A DNA stretch of 64,000 nucleotides from Polyangia bacterium (GTDB lineage: Bacteria > Myxococcota_A > Polyangia > Nannocystales > Nannocystaceae), in NCBI GenBank assembly GCA_030429545.1, contig JAUIFF010000003.1, forward strand, positions 1-64,000, in the 5' to 3' direction. The translations under genes were made by a program, and so were the position numbers. How positions within the stretch are numbered: position 1 is the stretch's first letter; each line of letters starts with the position of its first letter. Shown here piece after piece: positions 8,551-16,365 of the stretch. The notes beneath the pieces were generated by a model. The model was not told the origin of the DNA. It was given only the letters and a program-made list of their open reading frames with translations, and ran no database searches.

Positions 8551-9285
8551 ATGCGCTGGCTTGTCGGCGACCTCCAGGGATGTGCTCGGGCTCTCGACCG
8601 CCTGCTGCAAACTATCCGGTTTGACCCGGCCCACGACGAGCTGTGGTGCCTAGGTGATCTTCTCAACCGCGGCCCCGACACGCTCGCTTGCCTCCGGCTT
8701 TGGCGGGATGTCGGCGGGCATGGGGTGATCGGCAACCACGAGGTCTATGCCCTGCTCGCGCATGCGGGCGTGTGGCCGCGCAAGCACGATACCTTGCAAC
8801 CGCTGTTTGACGCGCCCGATGGCCCGGCCCTGTTGCAGCAACTGCGCGAACTCCCGGCACTGACCTACCTGCCCGGTGACACCGGGTTTGCGCCGTGTTG
8901 GGCCGTCCATGCCGGGCTCGATCCACGCTGGCAAGACCTCCACAAACAGGCCGCACGGATCAATGCAGGGCCCCACGACAACGCCTGGCTCGACAGCGAG
9001 GACATCCGGTTTGTCACTCGCGTGCGCTGCTGCACCGCCGACGGCCAACGCACCCGCTACGACCGCGAACCCGAGGGCTGTCCGCCACCTTACAAACCCT
9101 GGGATGCTCTTTACCCGGGCCCGGTCCGCGTGGTCCACGGGCACTGGGCCCGCCGCGGCTACTACCGGGGCAAGTACACCATCGGCCTCGATTCAGGTTG
9201 CGTATATGGGGGCCCGCTGACGGCGTGGTGTCAACAGGAAGACCGCATCGTCCAGGTCGATACCCCGACAACCGTCGCCGTTTGA
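8551..9285 (+). CDS. ApaH-like bis(5'-nucleosyl)-tetraphosphatase (symmetrical)
   Basis: 244-residue calcineurin-type metallophosphoesterase, predicted to cleave Ap4A to two ADP. The metal motifs are in order: GDLQG (6-10), GDLLNRGP (35-42), GNHE (61-64), and a C-terminal GH in VVHGHWA. The tail TIGLDSGCVYGGPLTAW matches the ApaH end. The open frame extends 58 codons upstream, but that part crosses the terminator of the previous gene, so the ATG at 8551 is chosen. A TACTCT hexamer 6 nt upstream and the absence of a Shine-Dalgarno sequence suggest a leaderless transcript. The gene is isolated, with its own terminator-bounded unit upstream. Confidence 0.9.
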   Translation: MRWLVGDLQGCARALDRLLQTIRFDPAHDELWCLGDLLNRGPDTLACLRLWRDVGGHGVIGNHEVYALLAHAGVWPRKHDTLQPLFDAPDGPALLQQLRELPALTYLPGDTGFAPCWAVHAGLDPRWQDLHKQAARINAGPHDNAWLDSEDIRFVTRVRCCTADGQRTRYDREPEGCPPPYKPWDALYPGPVRVVHGHWARRGYYRGKYTIGLDSGCVYGGPLTAWCQQEDRIVQVDTPTTVAV

Positions 9286-9446
9286 TGGCGTTTTACGTGT
9301 TCAATACCGCGGGCGAAATCGTTGCAATGTAAACAATCTCGCGGTGGCTCGCCGCCGGCAAGTCGAGCAAAATCGACCCTCATATTTGTATTGACACGAG
9401 ACTTTCGGCGGCTTGCACTCGGGTCAGGCAACGTCGCGAGGTAAGC

Positions 9447-11162
9447 ATGGCAACAAAAAAGAAGACCGCGAAGAAGAAAACTGCCACCAAAAAGAAGGTC
9501 GCCAAGAAAAAGGCCACCAAAAAGAAGGTCGCCAAGAAAAAGACCACTGCCAAAAAGGCCACCAAGAAAACGGCTAAAAAGAAGGCCGCCAAAAAGGCCA
9601 CCAAGAAAGCCGCCAAGAAGAAGGTCGCCAAGAAGAAGGCCACCAAAAAGGTCGCCAAACAGGCCGCGGTCAAGCAGGTCAAGCGCTCGACCAAACACTC
9701 GCTTCCAGTCGATAGCCACTGCCCCCTCGCCAGCACTGCGAGCGTGCATCTCGATTGGGATTGCATGCTCAACCAAACCAACATCGGGGCCAACAACAAC
9801 AAGTTCTATGTCATTCAAGTGCTGCTCAAGGGCGGCAAATTCTATGTCTGGAACCGTTGGGGCCGTGTCGGCGAAACCGGCCAAAGTGCACTCAAGGGGC
9901 CGTTTGACGAGGCCAAGGCCGGGGCGGAGTTCGAGAAAAAATTCCGTAGTAAAACGAGCAACAAGTGGGCCGACCGGGCCAACTTTAAGGCCAAGTCGGG
10001 CAAGTACACGCTTATCGAGGTTGAGGCCTCGACCGACGAGGATGCCCAGGACTTAGAGGACAAACTCAAGGCCGTCGACAAGGCCCGCCCGGTTACCAAA
10101 ACCCCCAAAAAGTTCAAGGCCTCGACCCTCGACAGCGCGACCCAGGCGTTCATCAAACTCATCTTCAACCGCAAGATGTTTACCGACGCCATGGCCGACT
10201 TTGAGATCGACGTCAAAAAGATGCCGCTGGGCAAACTCAGCAAAAACCAGGTCGGCCGCGGATTTGATGTGCTCGAGCAAATCGAAGACGCACTCAAGAA
10301 AGGCAGCTCGACCAACAAACTAGCAACCCTGAGCTCGACGTTTTACACCCTCATTCCCCACTCGTTTGGCCGCCGCAAGCCAACCATCATTCACTCCGAC
10401 GAGTTGCTGCAAAAAAAGAAGGACATGCTCAATGTCCTCAGCGACATCGAGGTTGCCCTCGGCATGCAAAAGAAGGCCGACGCCAAGAAGTCGACGGCCA
10501 AGCTCGCTCCGAACCCCCTCGACCAGCAGTACACAACCCTCAAGACCAACATGGAGCTGCTCGACACCAAGTCGACGGAATACAAGTTTATCGAGCGCTA
10601 TCTCAATGCCACGCGTTCCAACTCAAGCCATCGCATCGTTCACGCGTGGCGGGTCGATCGCAACGGCGAGGGCGACCGCTATGCCGCACACAACAAGTTA
10701 GACAACCGCAGGTTGCTGTGGCACGGGACCAACGTGGCTGTGGTCGCGGCGATTTTGGGCAGCGGTCTGCGGATCATGCCGCACTCGGGTGGCCGGGTCG
10801 GTCGCGGGATTTACCTGGCCTCTGAGCAGGCCAAGTCGGCGTGGTATGTGGGCCGTTCGGGTCGCACGGGCATCATGTTTTTGTGCGAGGCCGTCCTCGG
10901 CAAGGAAAACCACATCCAGCGCGACAACTCGCGCCTGCGCGCAGCTCCCAAGGGCTTTCACAGCGTCGTTGCCCTCGGCCATACCGAGCCCGATCCGGCC
11001 AAGGACATCGTCTACAAATTCGATGGCCGGCCGGTGACGATTCCCCAGGGCAAACCCATCAAAATGAAGGGCCGGGGCCGCAGCAGTTTTAGCCACAGCG
11101 AGTACCTGCTGTACAAAGAAAGCCAGGTGCGGATCCGCTACGTGCTCAAAATGCACATGTAG
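9447..11162 (+). CDS. bacterial poly(ADP-ribose) polymerase with WGR domain and H1-like Lys/Ala-rich tail
   Basis: 571 residues. Residues 1-82 are almost entirely K, A and T in KKK/AKK/ATK blocks, like a histone-H1 C-terminal tail, and should bind DNA non-specifically. Residues about 118-200 form a WGR domain (W138-G139-R140 in NRWGRVGETGQ). About 225-360 is the helical PARP regulatory domain, and about 370-571 the ADP-ribosyltransferase fold. The PARP H-Y-E triad is complete: His426 (LLWHGTN), Tyr456 (GRGIYLAS) and Glu552 (HSEYLLY), so chain-forming activity is possible. No zinc finger or BRCT is present; the tail replaces them. The ATG at 9447 follows GAGGTAA (ribosome site). TTGACA at 9392-9397 could be a -35 box. 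A terminator closes the unit. Predicted role: ADP-ribosylation at DNA breaks. Confidence 0.9.
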   Translation: MATKKKTAKKKTATKKKVAKKKATKKKVAKKKTTAKKATKKTAKKKAAKKATKKAAKKKVAKKKATKKVAKQAAVKQVKRSTKHSLPVDSHCPLASTASVHLDWDCMLNQTNIGANNNKFYVIQVLLKGGKFYVWNRWGRVGETGQSALKGPFDEAKAGAEFEKKFRSKTSNKWADRANFKAKSGKYTLIEVEASTDEDAQDLEDKLKAVDKARPVTKTPKKFKASTLDSATQAFIKLIFNRKMFTDAMADFEIDVKKMPLGKLSKNQVGRGFDVLEQIEDALKKGSSTNKLATLSSTFYTLIPHSFGRRKPTIIHSDELLQKKKDMLNVLSDIEVALGMQKKADAKKSTAKLAPNPLDQQYTTLKTNMELLDTKSTEYKFIERYLNATRSNSSHRIVHAWRVDRNGEGDRYAAHNKLDNRRLLWHGTNVAVVAAILGSGLRIMPHSGGRVGRGIYLASEQAKSAWYVGRSGRTGIMFLCEAVLGKENHIQRDNSRLRAAPKGFHSVVALGHTEPDPAKDIVYKFDGRPVTIPQGKPIKMKGRGRSSFSHSEYLLYKESQVRIRYVLKMHM

Positions 11163-11193
11163 CCCGGGACCGCTCGCCCCAACAACCACCGCT

Positions 11194-11219
11194 CGCCCGC
11201 AACAGGGCGGGCGTTTTTT
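11194..11219 (+). terminator. rho-independent terminator after the PARP gene
   Basis: CGCCCGC (11194-11200) pairs with GCGGGCG (11207-11213), followed by six T. The last T of the U-run is the first base of a TGYA-NN-TRCA motif. Confidence 0.9.
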
Positions 11220-11228
11220 GTATCTACA
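11219..11228. repeat. TGYA-NN-TRCA motif abutting a terminator U-run
   Basis: Exact copy (TGTATCTACA), extended by GTTATA in the same 6-bp phase. It starts in the last T of the PARP terminator. Confidence 0.7.
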
Positions 11229-11325
11229 GTTATATCCGCGTGTGCCGAGGATGCCCGCATCGAGTGCTTGTAACAGCACCCACATGCAATCGTTCGATGG
11301 TACGCTCAAGTTGTTGGGAGGCTGG

Positions 11326-12936
11326 ATGACGCGACGATTGATACCCGCAGCACTACTGCTCGTTGGTGCCTGCTCGACTCCATTCACCGTTGTCGAGCAC
11401 CCTCTCCCACAGGAGCAAGCGGCGTCTACGGCCACCGCGAGCGAGGCGGGCAATGTCTACTGGTCGGCCTATGCCTTTTTAGACCCCACCCACCTGCCCC
11501 AGCTTTGGCAGGCCAATCCACGTACCGACTACCTACTGGTGATGGCCCATGCCCAGCTGCCGACCTACGGGCAACCGATGGTTCGCGACTTCCCGCTCTA
11601 CACGATCGACCACGGCTCGGTTTCGACGCACGCCGGGGTTGATTTACTATACAAGTACCCCGTGGCGACCGATGCCCGCGACCAAATCGCGGTGACGATC
11701 GAGATCAAATACCTCAAAAACCAGCGTGCCCTCGATATTACACGCACGATCCTGCGACAGACCGAGGCGGCGGCCAAACCTTTTGCCGGAAACTTTGAGG
11801 TCGCCAGCCAAATGCTCAGTGGGGCCACGGGGTTGATCGATGCCCTGGTCGAACAGGCCCAATCGCCCAACTCGTTTCGCTTCTCATTTCACCCCGACGA
11901 TTTTGCTGCGGGCCCGATGACCAAGGTGTTTGTGCTGCACGCCAACGCCCGCGGCCGTGGCCAGGAGAGCCAGCAACTCGACCTCCAAACCGTCGTTGCC
12001 TGTGCCGACAAGCCGGGCGCGTTATGTCGGCAAACCGGCTCGACAAGGCCGCCGATGTACACGCGCGACCACGTCCGCGAGTTTGCCTATTTGACCCTGC
12101 GGCTCGAACCGACGACCGAACTCTACGACCCGTTGTTGCTTGTACATGCAGGTTCGTTGACCTGTGGCAGCCTCAATGTCCGCGCGATCGATGCCGCCCG
12201 CAACCACCTGCAAACCTACCGCCCGCTGTACAAGCCCGAAGATGTCACCGCAGCGTTGGCCGCCTACGACCTCGCCCAGAGTATCGTCGACGCCCGGGAG
12301 CTCGCCCACAAGCGGCGGTTTGGCGAGTTACTCGACCTGCTCAATGTCTACGGCCGAGGCGAGCTCCAACACCCCCACGCATCGGCGAGCTTGCAGGCAC
12401 ACATCGACGACCTGCACACCTGCTACCGCAAGTTATGGAGCGAGGCGTCTCCGGGCCGTGAAATCTTGGCCGCCTATACGCTGTATACCGAGGGCAACAG
12501 TCCAGCCCAACAGACGTCCGAGCCACACCGGGACGAGCGCAAACGGCTCAACCATATCGCCTACTTTTTGGGGGCGGTCGCCGAGCTCAAGGGGGTGTTG
12601 TACGACCCGGCCGACCCGCGCTCATGGGCCGGCGAAGGCGGAGCCCTGCTGGCGCTGTTGCGCTCCGAGGCGCTCGTGCTCAGCAAACGTCAGCAGGACC
12701 TCACGGCATCACGCATCAATGCCCGTGGCAAGGAGTTGTGCACGTCGGCAGAGCTGGCAACCCTACTGCGCGAGCGCGTGAGTACGTTTTGCGCCCCATG
12801 CCTGTTGCAGGTACAAAAATTCTGCGGACCCAAAGCCAACATCGACGAAGTCGTCGAAGAGGTCCACACGGGAGCCTGCAAGGTGATGCGCGAGGAGCTC
12901 AACGAGCTGTCAAAGTGGCCCGCAGGCAAAAAATAA
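11326..12936 (+). CDS. large lipoprotein, function unknown
   Basis: 536-residue exported protein with the lipobox LLVGAC (Cys16) after a short Arg-containing signal. The mature part is soluble-looking, without membrane helices or recognisable repeats, and has a few Cys near the C-terminus (LCTSAEL, CAPCLLQVQKFCG). I do not recognise the family. The ATG at 11326 is preceded by GGGAGG (11316-11321), which favours it over the longer frame that would run back through the PARP terminator. One internal TGYA-NN-TRCA site (12141) is read as Val-His-Ala and another lies at 12806. Confidence 0.75.
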   Translation: MTRRLIPAALLLVGACSTPFTVVEHPLPQEQAASTATASEAGNVYWSAYAFLDPTHLPQLWQANPRTDYLLVMAHAQLPTYGQPMVRDFPLYTIDHGSVSTHAGVDLLYKYPVATDARDQIAVTIEIKYLKNQRALDITRTILRQTEAAAKPFAGNFEVASQMLSGATGLIDALVEQAQSPNSFRFSFHPDDFAAGPMTKVFVLHANARGRGQESQQLDLQTVVACADKPGALCRQTGSTRPPMYTRDHVREFAYLTLRLEPTTELYDPLLLVHAGSLTCGSLNVRAIDAARNHLQTYRPLYKPEDVTAALAAYDLAQSIVDARELAHKRRFGELLDLLNVYGRGELQHPHASASLQAHIDDLHTCYRKLWSEASPGREILAAYTLYTEGNSPAQQTSEPHRDERKRLNHIAYFLGAVAELKGVLYDPADPRSWAGEGGALLALLRSEALVLSKRQQDLTASRINARGKELCTSAELATLLRERVSTFCAPCLLQVQKFCGPKANIDEVVEEVHTGACKVMREELNELSKWPAGKK

Positions 12937-12957
12937 CGACTCCCGCGCGCCGGGAGC
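12929..12957 (-). terminator. terminator for the leftward small gene, overlapping the end of the opposite CDS
   Basis: On the minus strand, CTCCCG/CGGGAG (12940-12956) forms the stem and the run of T opposite 12928-12933 follows. That run is the complement of the Lys codons and stop of the rightward lipoprotein gene. It serves the gene ending at 12985; in the + direction there is a stem but no U-run. Confidence 0.6.
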
Positions 12958-12968
12958 CGTATTGCTTG

Positions 12969-12978
12969 TGTAGGTACA
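12969..12978. repeat. TGYA-NN-TRCA motif between convergent genes
   Basis: Exact copy (TGTAGGTACA), extended by CCTACT, between the two convergent stop codons. Confidence 0.7.
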
Positions 12979-12984
12979 CCTACT

Positions 12985-13287
12985 CTAGACGTCAAAGCTC
13001 ATCTTGATCATCTCGGGCATAAACGTGCCCCGGATTTTAATGAGGCTCTTGAACGTCGCCCCAGTCGAACCCGGAACGGTGGTGCCGTCGGGGCTCAGGA
13101 CCTCACCATCGACATTGTCGTTTTCAAAGTCGAGGACAGTGGTGCCGGCGGCGTTTGTACGTGCATTGGCCCGGGCACGGTCATCGGCATCCTGGTCGCT
13201 GACAGTGGGAGCAGGAGCTTTTGCGGCCTGGTTGGGCGCGGGCGCCATGGTCAATGCGACAATAAAAGCTGAAATGAATGTGTTCAT
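12985..13287 (-). CDS. small secreted protein, function unknown
   Basis: 100-residue protein with an N-terminal signal-like segment (MNTFISAFIVALTMAPA), a short A/D/R-rich stretch, and a compact C-terminal part ending in FKSLIKIRGTFMPEMIKM. That end (KSLIKIR..F) looks like the conserved core of a short family, but I cannot name it. The ATG at 13287 is chosen because GGAGGA lies 5 nt upstream on the minus strand; the longer frame has no such site. Predicted to be periplasmic. Confidence 0.7.
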   Translation of the reverse strand: MNTFISAFIVALTMAPAPNQAAKAPAPTVSDQDADDRARANARTNAAGTTVLDFENDNVDGEVLSPDGTTVPGSTGATFKSLIKIRGTFMPEMIKMSFDV

Positions 13288-13583
13288 CGGGTCCTCCAAA
13301 GTTGGGTGGCCACACCTCACCGGGCCACTCCTTCGAGTCACGCACGGGCCGACAAAAAGTTTTGTTCAAGTTTTGAGTTGTTGACTGCAACAGGTCCGGC
13401 TTGGGAGCTGGACAAATGTCGTGCGGTCGCGCGTCGCCAGGCGGCAAGGTCATTGGGGATGGCCCAAGGTACTGGCACAATATGTAGTACCTGCGGATGT
13501 TCAGTGTCGTGTGAACGCCGCGTAGCCGCGGATTCTCGCCAAATTCTGGAGACGATCGCCGGGATCTGATAGCGCCATCTTCG

Positions 13584-15068
13584 GTGGCTACCAAGTCCAA
13601 CCGCCGGGTCTCAGGCACTCGGGCTGGCAAGCGGAAGAAGTCGCGGGCGACCCCTCGCAAGCGCTCGCGAAACCGTGCCAATTCGCGGGCCAATTCGCGG
13701 GCCAAGACCGGGTCGCGACGCCGTCGCAAGCCCCCCGTCGATCCGGCCGAACGCAAGATTCGCAACCGCATTCTCGCGCTGATGAGCTTGCTGGTGTTGG
13801 TCAATGCCTACGTATTTATCTGGCAGGGCGACGGACTGCTCGACGCGGTCGGCAACCCGCGCTCGACCGCGATTGCTTCGGGACATGGCCCTTTGGGCAC
13901 CTACGCAGATACGCCCGACCATGCGTGCGGCAAGCAGCCCGTGCGCATGATGGGGGAACTCGACCACCTCATTACCCTGGCCAACGACCTCGACGAGGAC
14001 CGCACATTGCGGCTCGCACTGTTGGAGCTCGGGCTCGCCAGCTCGCAAATCGATGCCATCGAAGCCGCCGCCCGGCCAACGATCGACCTCGGGTTGCTGG
14101 CAGGCAGCGGCGCCCCGCTACAGGTAGCAATCGACCGCCACGGCGGGATTCAAGCCCTCGAGTTGCAACTGGTCGAAGGCCACTTGCTGCAGATCTGTAA
14201 CGACGGCGAGGGCTACACGGTTCGCACGCTTCAACATCCCGCCAGCCCTGAGGTTGCGACCGTCAGCATCGAACTCGGGGCCGAAGTCGACTTGTTCGCG
14301 GCGGTTCAAGCCGCGGGGGAGCAACCCGAGCTCGCCCAAAAAATCGCCGAGACCCTGGCCTACGACCTCGACTTTGCAACCGAAGCAAGGCCGGGAGACC
14401 GCGTGGCCGTGCTGGTTGAAAAACGACTTCTCGGCCAACAGTTTCATCGCTATGGCCACATTCTCGCGATTCGCTACCGCGGCGCCGCCGGCCGGTTTGG
14501 CTACTACCGCTACCAGCCGCGTGGCCAAAAGCCGGCCTACTACAACAGCGATGGTAAGCCGATGCGTCGCGGTTATCGACGCACGCCGATTCGCTTCCAT
14601 CGCTACCCACCAAGCGCTCGGGCATTGATGGAGCCGACCCTTGAGGTCGTTGCCGGCCGCGTCGGCCTGATGTTTCGCCAGCCCGAAGGTGCGCCCATTG
14701 TCGCCCTTGCCGATGGCAAGGTGACGAGTGTCGAGGAGCATGAAACCGCCGGCCTCGTCGTGAGCATCGAGCACACCGACGGCATGATCTCCAGTTACAG
14801 CCACCTCGCGCAGACCCTCGGCGGCATCGATCGCGGAGTCCTTGTTCGCGCCGGCGAGCTCGTTGGCCTCGCTGGACACTCCGGCCAAACACCGACCGAT
14901 CGGGTGCGGATCGAACTCCACAAAGCAGGCGAGCAAACAACCTCCGATCCTCTGATGATTCGAGCCCACGGCGCTCGTCGTCCACCCCGGCTCGGCACAA
15001 ACCTCGGTGAATCGCAGCTGGCAGACTTCCGCGAAACAATCGCCCCGTGGAAAAAACTCCTGCGGTGA
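13584..15068 (+). CDS. LytM (M23)-like membrane protein with missing zinc ligands
   Basis: 494 residues (GTG start). Residues 1-60 are extremely basic (K/R/S/T, with a RANSRANSRA duplication), 63-80 is a single membrane helix, and the remainder is periplasmic. The C-terminal 350-470 region follows the M23/LytM pattern: APIVALADGKV, then SYSHLA, then RVRIELHKAG. In active M23 peptidases the first zinc motif (HxxxD) precedes the PVxAxADGxV segment and the last is HxH in HLHFEL. Here the first is replaced by RVGLMF and the last by RVRIEL, so three of four ligands appear lost. It is probably a regulator of a cell-wall amidase (EnvC/NlpD-like role) rather than a peptidase. That role is inference. 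Confidence 0.75.
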   Translation: MATKSNRRVSGTRAGKRKKSRATPRKRSRNRANSRANSRAKTGSRRRRKPPVDPAERKIRNRILALMSLLVLVNAYVFIWQGDGLLDAVGNPRSTAIASGHGPLGTYADTPDHACGKQPVRMMGELDHLITLANDLDEDRTLRLALLELGLASSQIDAIEAAARPTIDLGLLAGSGAPLQVAIDRHGGIQALELQLVEGHLLQICNDGEGYTVRTLQHPASPEVATVSIELGAEVDLFAAVQAAGEQPELAQKIAETLAYDLDFATEARPGDRVAVLVEKRLLGQQFHRYGHILAIRYRGAAGRFGYYRYQPRGQKPAYYNSDGKPMRRGYRRTPIRFHRYPPSARALMEPTLEVVAGRVGLMFRQPEGAPIVALADGKVTSVEEHETAGLVVSIEHTDGMISSYSHLAQTLGGIDRGVLVRAGELVGLAGHSGQTPTDRVRIELHKAGEQTTSDPLMIRAHGARRPPRLGTNLGESQLADFRETIAPWKKLLR

Positions 15069-15209
15069 CCGGAATCGTTGGCCCTGGGTGCCGCAACCTG
15101 GGGCAGCACGACTCAACCTAAGTCACACAGTCGACTCCTTCTGCACGATGGTGGTACCTGGCTAGCCAGCCGGCTATCATAGGTTGCCGGACGACGTGTC
15201 CCATCGCGC

Positions 15210-15626
15210 ATGGCCTTCGAACACAAAACCCCTGTCCCCTCGGTGAAGCCGTGCATCATTTTGGCCGATGACGAGCCCGCAATTCGCAGAATTGGCCAGC
15301 GGGTGCTCAGCCGTGAGGGTGTTGAGGTGTTGACCGCGGCCAACGGGAAAGAGGCCTCCGAACTCGTCGACCAACACCCCCACGCAGCCCTGGTGATCCT
15401 CGACTTGGTGATGCCGGTGATGTCGGGTGAGCAGGCCTATGCCCATATCCGCAAGCGTCACCCAGATCCGTGGATTTTGTTGGTCACAGGTCATGCCGTG
15501 ACCCGGGGATTGCAGCACATCCTGCGGGACCCGCGGGTGAGCCTATTTCAAAAACCCTACGCCATTGCCGACCTTATCGAGGTCGTCAACCAGGCGTTGG
15601 CCGACCATCGCTCGCTCGCCACATAG
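15210..15626 (+). CDS. single-domain response regulator (receiver only)
   Basis: 138-residue CheY-like receiver. The acidic pair is Asp20-Asp21 (ILADDEP), the phospho-acceptor Asp65 (VILDLVMP), the switch Thr93 (LLVTGHA) and the conserved Lys115 (FQKPY). No output domain follows, so it acts by protein-protein contact or as a phospho-relay intermediate. The first 12 residues are a short extension. No histidine kinase lies nearby, so the partner is unknown. Confidence 0.9.
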   Translation: MAFEHKTPVPSVKPCIILADDEPAIRRIGQRVLSREGVEVLTAANGKEASELVDQHPHAALVILDLVMPVMSGEQAYAHIRKRHPDPWILLVTGHAVTRGLQHILRDPRVSLFQKPYAIADLIEVVNQALADHRSLAT

Positions 15627-15653
15627 CTTGTCGAGCTTGGCATCGGCAAGTCA

Positions 15654-15663
15654 TGTAGCTACA
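15654..15663. repeat. TGYA-NN-TRCA motif between convergent genes
   Basis: Exact and perfectly symmetric copy (TGTAGCTACA), extended by TGTAAA, between the receiver gene and the convergent RsfS gene. Confidence 0.7.
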
Positions 15664-15681
15664 TGTAAACTTCGAGGCAGG

Positions 15682-16320
15682 TTAGCCCGAGGCGAGGTCT
15701 TCGCGCTCTGTCTCGACCTGTTCGTCGTAGAGCTCGTCCTCGTCGATGTCGGCGTACTCGTCGTACTCGCCATACTCGTCGGTCCCACCATCAGCCGCGT
15801 CTTCGCCATCGAGTTCTTCGTCGTCGAACTCGTCGTCGTACCCGGCAAACTGGTCGGTGGTATCAGGCGCCGGAGCTGGGCTGTAGGGAGCCGTGAGTAC
15901 ACTGGTGTCCATAACCTCGGCCGGCAGGTCGAGGAGGACCCGTGGGGCATCACTCCACATGCTCTCCAGGTCGTAGTACTCGCGGACCGGGTGGTAGAAC
16001 ACGTGAACGATAAAATCGTCGTAGTCGAGCAGTGCCCACATATGGTCGGTGAGTCCGTCGGTGCCAAGCGGACGGCACCCACGGCCACGGAGCCCACGGA
16101 TAATCGCATCGGTGATTCCCTGGGCGTGGCGCTGCGAGCTGGCCGACAAAATCACAACCCAATCGGTGTAACCGGCGAGTTGTGTCACCTGCAAAATCAC
16201 CGGACCCAGACCTTTACGGTCGAGGGCGAACTCGAGCGCAGATTGAACGTGCTCGGGAAGATCGGCGAGCTTGATGGTCGGCTGTGACACGGGGGCCGGG
16301 TTGTAGCGCTCATCCAACAA
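15682..16320 (-). CDS. ribosome silencing factor RsfS (Iojap/DUF143) with long acidic tail
   Basis: 212 residues. About 17-125 is the RsfS domain, which binds ribosomal protein L14 (uL14) and blocks subunit joining in starvation. Recognisable stretches are LAGYTDWVVILSASS, GLTDHMWALLDYDDF and VFYHPVREYYDLESMW. Typical RsfS proteins end near here (about 105-120 residues). This one continues for about 85 residues, the last 70 rich in D, E, Y and G, with no predicted fold. The start is unclear: a TTG at 16320 with GGAGG some 14 nt upstream, or a GTG at 16290. No nadD or obg gene, common neighbours of rsfS, lies within the window. Confidence 0.85.
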   Translation of the reverse strand: MLDERYNPAPVSQPTIKLADLPEHVQSALEFALDRKGLGPVILQVTQLAGYTDWVVILSASSQRHAQGITDAIIRGLRGRGCRPLGTDGLTDHMWALLDYDDFIVHVFYHPVREYYDLESMWSDAPRVLLDLPAEVMDTSVLTAPYSPAPAPDTTDQFAGYDDEFDDEELDGEDAADGGTDEYGEYDEYADIDEDELYDEQVETEREDLASG

Positions 16321-16365
16321 TTTGCCAAGCCCTCCGCGACACCCGGCAAATAGCTGTCGGTGATC

